A DNA stretch of 64,000 bases, from assembly GCF_900119315.1 (NCBI RefSeq), contig NZ_LT827010.1:5675001-5739000 (forward strand), given 5' to 3'. The notes below the pieces were generated by a model. The model was not told where the DNA came from. It saw only the letters and a program-made list of their open reading frames with translations, and made no database searches. The first letter of the stretch is position 1, and each line of letters opens with the position of its first letter. A program made the position numbers and the translations under genes. This document shows, piece by piece, positions 59,651 to 64,000 of this stretch. The DNA is from Actinoplanes sp. SE50/110. Lineage in GTDB: Bacteria > Actinomycetota > Actinomycetes > Mycobacteriales > Micromonosporaceae.

Positions 59651-60205
59651 TCAAACCTTGGACGGGATCCGGCGATGCAACTCGGCCAGCAGCACCTCGG
59701 GCCCCGGCGACATCAGACCCACATCGACGACGTACGACATCTCCCCGCCCCGATGCCGGACCCGCGGCGCCAACCCCGGCCCGTCCAGCACCCGCGCATA
59801 GTCGACGCCGATCGGGGTGACCACCAGCTCGGTGAACGGCCCCCACCCGTGCAGGCCCACCGACGCGATCCCGGACCACGGCAGATGCACCGCCCGGCGC
59901 CCGGTCGCCGCGAAGTCGATGCCGTGCACCGACGTGTGCAGCCAGCCGAGCCGCCGGTACACCGCCAGCAGCACCACCGCCGCCACGATCACCGGGACGA
60001 TCATCGCCACCTCGATGTACACCACGATGCCCGCCGCACCCGGACGCTCGCCGAACACCACCGAGACCAGCAGGAACAGCAGCAGCAGCGCGGCCCAGCC
60101 GGCGGCCACCACCCACAGCACCGTCACGTAGAACATGGCGCGCGGCTGGATGAAGGACACCGTGTCGTCGGACGGGCCGAGGACCTGATCAACGTGGCTG
60201 GTCAC
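59651..60205 (-). CDS. Membrane protein with PH-like C-terminal domain (uncharacterised)
   Basis: 184 residues. Two membrane helices (VTVLWVVAAGWAALLLLFLL and VVYIEVAMIVPVIVAAVVLL) are followed by a beta-rich soluble part: LHTSVHGIDFAATGRRAVHL, WSGIASVGLHGWGPFTELVV and YARVLDGPGL. The order resembles PH-domain membrane proteins (YdbT/DUF304 style), though I cannot name the family with certainty. The start is the GTG at 60205; CATAAT lies six bases before it. Upstream is the divergent PAC2 gene, 114 bp away. Confidence 0.75.
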   Translation of the reverse strand: MTSHVDQVLGPSDDTVSFIQPRAMFYVTVLWVVAAGWAALLLLFLLVSVVFGERPGAAGIVVYIEVAMIVPVIVAAVVLLAVYRRLGWLHTSVHGIDFAATGRRAVHLPWSGIASVGLHGWGPFTELVVTPIGVDYARVLDGPGLAPRVRHRGGEMSYVVDVGLMSPGPEVLLAELHRRIPSKV

Positions 60206-60306
60206 AGCCGAATTATGCTGGCTTATGCACCCCTTCATGGCGAAAACCGCTCGCGACCGGGGAGGGGCCACGGCGCGGCCGCCGGGTGCGTTTCCAGGCC
60301 CGCACG

Positions 60307-60312
60307 TAGGCT
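60307..60312 (+). promoter_or_regulatory. Leaderless-type -10 box (TAGGCT) of PAC2 gene
   Basis: Seven bases before the ATG at 60320, no ribosome site. Confidence 0.5.
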
Positions 60313-60319
60313 GTGTTGC

Positions 60320-61189
60320 ATGACTGAGTTCGACGGCCTCCCGCTGCTCCGCTCCCCCGTGGCCATCGCCGCCTTCGAGGGCTGGAACGATGCTGCGGAC
60401 GCTTCCACCGCGGCCGTGGAACACCTCGAGCAGGTCTGGGAGGCCCGTGAGGTCACCAGCATCGACCCCGAGGACTTCTACGACTTCCAGGTGAGCCGCC
60501 CCACCATCACCATGGCCGAGGGCGAGACCCGCAAAATCGAGTGGCCCACCACCCGGTTCACCGTGGCCAGCCCGCCCGGCAGCGACCGCGACGTGGTGCT
60601 GATCCGCGGCATCGAACCGAGCATGCGCTGGCGCACCTTCTGCGAGTCGGTCCTGGAGATCTGCCACAGCCTCGAGGTCAACCGGATCGTGCTGCTCGGC
60701 GCCCTGCTCGCCGACGTCCCCTACACCCGGCCCCTGCCGATCAGCGGCAGCGCGTCGGCCCAGGAGATCGCCGAGAAGTACAACGTGGTCCCCACCCGCT
60801 ACGACGGCCCCACCGGCATCGTCGGCGTCCTGCAGGAGGCCGCCACCCGCGCCGAACTCGACGCCCTGTCCTTCTGGGTGCACGTCCCGCACTACGCCAA
60901 CAACCCGCCCTGCCCCAAGGCGACCCTGGCCCTGCTCAGCCGCATCGAGGACGTCCTCGACCTGCCGGTCCCGATGGCCGATCTGGCCCAGGAGGCCGAC
61001 GAGTGGGAGAAGCGCGTCCACGCCGCCGCCGAGCAGGACGCCGAGCTCGGCGAATACGTCCGCGAACTGGAGGAACGCGTCGGTGACGCGGGCATCCAGC
61101 CGCTCACCGGCGACGAGATCGCCAGCGAGTTCGAGAAATACCTGCGCCGCCGCGGCGGCTCCGCCGGCCCCACCGCCGGCTCCTGGTAG
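60320..61189 (+). CDS. PAC2-family protein (proteasome-assembly-chaperone-like)
   Basis: 289 residues. The PAC2 fold starts PVAIAAFEGWNDAADASTAA and has YDFQVSRPTITMAEGETRKI, RDVVLIRGIEPSMRWRTFCE, NRIVLLGALLADVPYTRPLP and HVPHYANNPPCPKATLALL. The C-terminal part is an acidic helical region (ADEWEKRVHAAAEQDAELGE). The mycobacterial homologue (Rv2125) is also near the proteasome genes. Its role in bacteria is not shown; chaperone activity is not proven outside eukaryotes and archaea. Leaderless start at 60320 by the TAGGCT box. Confidence 0.9.
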   Translation: MTEFDGLPLLRSPVAIAAFEGWNDAADASTAAVEHLEQVWEAREVTSIDPEDFYDFQVSRPTITMAEGETRKIEWPTTRFTVASPPGSDRDVVLIRGIEPSMRWRTFCESVLEICHSLEVNRIVLLGALLADVPYTRPLPISGSASAQEIAEKYNVVPTRYDGPTGIVGVLQEAATRAELDALSFWVHVPHYANNPPCPKATLALLSRIEDVLDLPVPMADLAQEADEWEKRVHAAAEQDAELGEYVRELEERVGDAGIQPLTGDEIASEFEKYLRRRGGSAGPTAGSW

Positions 61190-61200
61190 GACGCTTCAGC

Positions 61201-61258
61201 GGCAGCGCCGGCGCCCGGTGGTGCCGGCGCTGCCACCGCGAACGGCCCGCGGTGGCAG
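61201..61258 (+). promoter_or_regulatory. Two mutually exclusive hairpins upstream of GntR gene
   Basis: Hairpin A has 12-bp arms GGCAGCGCCGGC (61201) and GCCGGCGCTGCC (61223-61234). Hairpin B has 11-bp arms CTGCCACCGCG (61230) and CGCGGTGGCAG (61248-61258). Both are perfect and share 61230-61234, so only one can form. They start 12 bases after the PAC2 stop and end 83 bases before the GntR start. At minimum it is a PAC2 terminator. Confidence 0.6.
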
Positions 61259-61300
61259 CGCGGCGTGTCGGGTGGCGCGGAAACCGACCCGCAGGTCATC

Positions 61301-61312
61301 CTAGGAACCTAG
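61301..61312. promoter_or_regulatory. Dyad CTAGG-AA-CCTAG, possible GntR operator
   Basis: Symmetric 5-bp arms with a 2-base centre, 29 bases before the GntR start. AACCTAGCTGAG continues downstream. Similar CTAG-type sites are seen before other actinobacterial GntR/UTRA genes. Confidence 0.5.
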
Positions 61313-61341
61313 CTGAGTTCCGCTCCGTGCTGGAGGACCGC

Positions 61342-62133
61342 ATGACGATCAACCCGGGCGCCGCCGAGTTCCCGCATCGGCAGATCGCGGCACAGCTGCG
61401 GGAGCGGGTGCGCCGCGGTGAGTGGCAGCCGGGTGAGCGTCTGCCGTCGATCCCGGGCATCGCGGAGATGTTCGGGGTGGCCAAGCAGACCGTGCAGCGG
61501 GCCGTCGACCAGCTGCGGGTCGAGGGGGTCCTGATCACCAAGCCGGGCTCCGGCACGTACGTCCGGGGCACCCGCCGGCGGCTGAACCGCCTGTCCCGGG
61601 GCCGGTACGGCGCGCACCGCGGCTACCACGCCGACCTCGCCGCTCGCTACCGCCAGCAACTCGTCGGCGTCGGCCGGGAGGCGGCGCCGCCGGAGGTGAC
61701 CGACGCATTCGGGGTTCGCGACGGCACCGAGATGCTGGTTCGCCGGCACATCGTGCGCACCGACGAGGCCACCGTGGAGCTCGGCGCGTCCTGGTTCCGG
61801 GTGGCCGACACCAGCGGCACCACCCTGGAACGCCCGGAGGCTTTCGGGCGCCCGCTCTACCAGGAGGCCGAGGAGGCGCTGGGCCGCCGCTACACCACCG
61901 CCACCGACACGATCACCGCCCGGCAGCCGAGCCGGGAGGAGGCGGAGATCCTGCAGATCCGGCCGGACACACCGGTGCTGCACCTGCTGCACGTGGCCTT
62001 CGACGAGACGCGCAAACCGATCGAGGTGGCCCAGGCGACCTGGCCCGGCCCGATGACCACGCTGACCGAGGAGTACCGGATCCCGTCGCCCACCCCCGAC
62101 CCGGACCCGGATCCCGGCCTGGCGCTGGCCTGA
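61342..62133 (+). CDS. GntR-family regulator with UTRA ligand domain (HutC subfamily)
   Basis: 263 residues. The winged helix (about 15-80) contains RQIAAQLRERVRRGEWQPGE, RLPSIPGIAEMFGVAKQTVQ and VEGVLITKPGSGTYVRG. The UTRA domain follows (DGTEMLVRRHIVRTDEATVE, then ITARQPSREEAEILQIRPDT) and ends RIPSPTPDPDPDPGLALA. UTRA domains bind sugars, amino acids or their phosphates. Start at the ATG at 61342 with GGAGG five bases upstream. It probably represses its own gene through the nearby dyad. Confidence 0.9.
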   Translation: MTINPGAAEFPHRQIAAQLRERVRRGEWQPGERLPSIPGIAEMFGVAKQTVQRAVDQLRVEGVLITKPGSGTYVRGTRRRLNRLSRGRYGAHRGYHADLAARYRQQLVGVGREAAPPEVTDAFGVRDGTEMLVRRHIVRTDEATVELGASWFRVADTSGTTLERPEAFGRPLYQEAEEALGRRYTTATDTITARQPSREEAEILQIRPDTPVLHLLHVAFDETRKPIEVAQATWPGPMTTLTEEYRIPSPTPDPDPDPGLALA

Positions 62134-62137
62134 CCGG

Positions 62138-63487
62138 TCACGGGGCCAGCAGCGTGGTGAGCGCGGCGGTGAACGCGGCCGGTTCCTCGAACATCGCCCG
62201 GTGTCCCGCGCCGGGGATCGTCACGAGGCGCTTGACGGGGGCGCGCAGCGTCGCGTACCAGTCGGCGAACAGGACGCTCAGGCCGCGCATCTCCCGGCCG
62301 CCCTGCACGAAGTAGGCCGGCACCGCGAGTTCAGGCACGTCGCGGCGCAGATCGATGCCCTGCTCGCGGGGGTACAGCGCGGCCCAGGTGTCGACGATCG
62401 CGTTCAGCGTGTGCGCCTTCTGCAGCAGCGTGTACTCCGGGCCGGAGACCTCCAGCGGGGCGGCCCGCTGCGCGTACGCCTCGTTCTCGTGCAGCAGGAA
62501 CGGCTCGTACGCCCAGAAGCTGCGATACGGCGGCCGCCCCTGCCGCCGCAGGGTCCGCACCACGTCCGCCTTCCCGGTGGCGCGGGCCCAGGCCAGGATG
62601 TCGTCGTAGAAGATCTGGTCGCTGGCCTCGACGTCGACCGCCTGCCCGGTGCCGACGTAGGCCGCGTACTTCTCCGGGTGCTGCCGGACCGCGAACACCG
62701 CCAGCAGGGAGCCGCCGGAGTGGGCCAGCAGCACGATCCGGTCCCGCTGAAACCGGGACCGCAGATGATCGGTGACCGCCAGGATGTCCGCCACCGACCC
62801 GGCCGGCGTCACGCTGGACACCGGGTCGAGGGCCGCATAGGACGCACCACCCCCGCGGCGCTCCATGGTGGCCACCACGAAGTGTGCCTCCAGCCCGGCC
62901 AGGTGGGCCCGCATCGCGCCCAGCTCGGAGCCGCCGGGCGCGCCCGGGACGAACAGCAGGACCGGCCGGGTCCGGTCCCGGCCACGGATCATCACGGTGA
63001 GGCGGTGCCCGGCCGCCGGCACGGTGGTCAGCTCGGCGACGCCGCCCGGGATGCCGGGCGTGCGGGCCGGGATCGCCACCGCGACCAGGATCAGCAGCAG
63101 CACCAGCGTCCCCCCGCCGGCCAGGAACCGGCCGCGGCGGCGCCGGAAGCCGCATCCGTACGCCGCGGCGAGGGCCATCGGGAACACCGACAACAGGCCG
63201 TGCACGCCGCGCCCGGTGAGCGCGGTGACCACCCCGAGAAGACTCACGTGCGGCGGATCCGGCGGCACCCGGGACATCTCCAGGCACAGCACGTACCAGA
63301 TCGGGGTCAGGGGAATCGACCACCGCGAGCGCAGCACGCGGCCCGCGCCGAAGCCCACGCCGGCGCTGATCAGCACCGACCAGAGGGCCTCGGCACCGGT
63401 GAGCGGGCCGTGCGGGGTCCAGCGCGCGGCGACGACGCCCCAGGCAGCCGGGGCGAGCAGAACCGACAGTCGGCGGAAATCATGCAT
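62138..63487 (-). CDS. Alpha/beta-hydrolase with N-terminal membrane domain
   Basis: 449 residues. Four to five membrane helices fill the first 150 residues (LSVLLAPAAWGVVAA, ALWSVLISAGVGFGAGRVL, TLVLLLILVAVAIPA). The hydrolase domain has the oxyanion region PVLLFVPGAPGGSEL, nucleophile elbow VLLAHSGGSLLAVF (Ser in HSG), and near the C-terminus the His in IPGAGHRAMFEEP. An acidic residue fits between, so the triad is complete. Its substrate is unknown; the membrane part may place it at the lipid surface. The ATG at 63487 was used; the long upstream frame reads antisense to the kinase gene. Confidence 0.85.
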   Translation of the reverse strand: MHDFRRLSVLLAPAAWGVVAARWTPHGPLTGAEALWSVLISAGVGFGAGRVLRSRWSIPLTPIWYVLCLEMSRVPPDPPHVSLLGVVTALTGRGVHGLLSVFPMALAAAYGCGFRRRRGRFLAGGGTLVLLLILVAVAIPARTPGIPGGVAELTTVPAAGHRLTVMIRGRDRTRPVLLFVPGAPGGSELGAMRAHLAGLEAHFVVATMERRGGGASYAALDPVSSVTPAGSVADILAVTDHLRSRFQRDRIVLLAHSGGSLLAVFAVRQHPEKYAAYVGTGQAVDVEASDQIFYDDILAWARATGKADVVRTLRRQGRPPYRSFWAYEPFLLHENEAYAQRAAPLEVSGPEYTLLQKAHTLNAIVDTWAALYPREQGIDLRRDVPELAVPAYFVQGGREMRGLSVLFADWYATLRAPVKRLVTIPGAGHRAMFEEPAAFTAALTTLLAP

Positions 63488-63585
63488 GCCGGCCAGGGTG
63501 ACCGCGGGCAGCAGCCCGCCGCACCGGCCGGCGGAACCGTGCGACCCCCTACTTTGGCAGGGTGCCGGCGGCCGGGCCCGCGGCC

Positions 63586-63591
63586 TAGTCT
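63586..63591 (+). promoter_or_regulatory. Leaderless-type -10 box (TAGTCT) of sensor kinase gene
   Basis: Seven bases before the ATG at 63599. Confidence 0.5.
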
Positions 63592-63598
63592 CGGCGGC

Positions 63599-64000
63599 AT
63601 GCTGCTCCTGCTGCTGGTATCCGATCCGGGTGGGCCGCGCGCCGCCGTCCGGGACCGGCTCGCCGATGCCGTCGCGATCGCGCTCGCGCTGCTCTACGGC
63701 GCGACGATGATGCTGCTCGGCGACGCGATGCGCCCCGGGGCGGCGATCCCGTGGCCGGCCGACCTGGCGCTCGGCGTGCTCGGCGCGGCCGCGCTGCTGT
63801 TCCGACGGCGGCATCCGCTCGCCGTGCTGCTGGCGCTGCTGCCGCTCGGGGCGGTGTCGGTGACCGCCACCGGACCGGTCCTGGTGGCGCTGTTCACCGC
63901 CGCGATCCGGCTGCGCTTCCCGCTGGTGCTGGCGCTGGGCGCGGTCAACCTCGCCACCGGCGGGCTGTACTTCGTGCTGCAGCAGCGCCCGGCCTACGAC
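63599..64000 (+). CDS. Sensor histidine kinase, N-terminal membrane part only (cut by window end)
   Basis: The first 134 codons are open to the end of the window. They encode a short start (MLLLLLVSDPGGPRAAVRD), then at least four membrane helices: LADAVAIALALLYGATMMLL, ADLALGVLGAAALLF, LAVLLALLPLGAVSVTATG and FPLVLALGAVNLATGGLYF. The RRRHPL motif between helices is typical of the N-terminal domain of actinobacterial NarL-type histidine kinases. The kinase part is outside the window, so the assignment is inference from this domain alone. Divergent from the hydrolase gene, with about 110 bp between. Confidence 0.65.
   Translation, partial: MLLLLLVSDPGGPRAAVRDRLADAVAIALALLYGATMMLLGDAMRPGAAIPWPADLALGVLGAAALLFRRRHPLAVLLALLPLGAVSVTATGPVLVALFTAAIRLRFPLVLALGAVNLATGGLYFVLQQRPAYD

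Overview
The window is high-GC actinobacterial DNA with dense, often overlapping genes, frequent GTG starts and many TAnnnT -10 boxes placed 6-8 bases before the start codon. It carries a complete Pup-proteasome gene set, a PknG/GlnH/GlnX cassette and Micromonosporaceae-like regulators. An Actinoplanes-type organism is the likely source; that is inference, as no rRNA or other taxonomic marker is present. I saw no tRNA, rRNA, CRISPR array, insertion sequence or prophage.

Layout. (1) 50-2971: a degenerate EAL/HDOD signalling protein divergent from an acyl-CoA ligase. (2) 3113-12148: a co-directional, mostly translationally coupled phosphosignalling cassette: GlnX-like membrane protein, GlnH-like lipoprotein, an unknown helical protein, PknG kinase with N-terminal zinc ribbons, a zinc-ribbon PP2C phosphatase, a VWA protein and a zinc-ribbon FHA protein. 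This is a fuller version of the mycobacterial amino-acid sensing module. (3) 12194-12555: a chimeric gene remnant. (4) 12600-21119: metabolic and stress genes (two VOC proteins, HisN-like phosphatase, TetR plus long-chain acyl-CoA synthetase, MFS transporter, GH13 glucan enzyme, STAS/HATPase anti-sigma pair).

(5) 21367-30558: helY, a HAD phosphatase, a lipid kinase, tatC, tatA, a small membrane protein, pafC and pafB. (6) 30627-39854: an accessory block separating pafBC from pafA. It holds a CDF metal transporter, a DUF3866-like protein, a locus for a SipW/ER-type signal peptidase with four exported proteins that look like its substrates, a frameshifted diguanylate cyclase and an O-methyltransferase. 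(7) 40359-53752: the Pup-proteasome core on the minus strand (arc, dop, pup, prcB, prcA, pafA, interrupted by an acyltransferase-3 gene), followed by ferredoxin, TrmI tRNA methyltransferase, an M50 site-2 protease with CBS domains and a RecB-like nuclease. (8) 53745-64000: LuxR-type regulator, HAD phosphatase, MacB/FtsX-type ABC exporter, ArsR/SRPBCC pair, PAC2 protein, GntR regulator, alpha/beta hydrolase, and the start of a sensor kinase cut by the window end.

The best candidate for something not well described is the 32.7-37.6 kb locus. A Ser-His signal peptidase is transcribed away from a four-gene operon. All four products carry a basic N-terminus, one hydrophobic segment and a Tyr-Thr/Ser-rich motif after it that resembles TasA/camelysin-type SipW substrates. 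The two outer genes are close paralogues, a third is a distant relative, and the fourth is a three-LamG-domain protein. This looks like a surface-fibre or adhesion system of actinobacterial type. Also notable are a 100-bp near-perfect palindromic element next to tatC, recurring leaderless-type promoters, and competing hairpins before a GntR gene.
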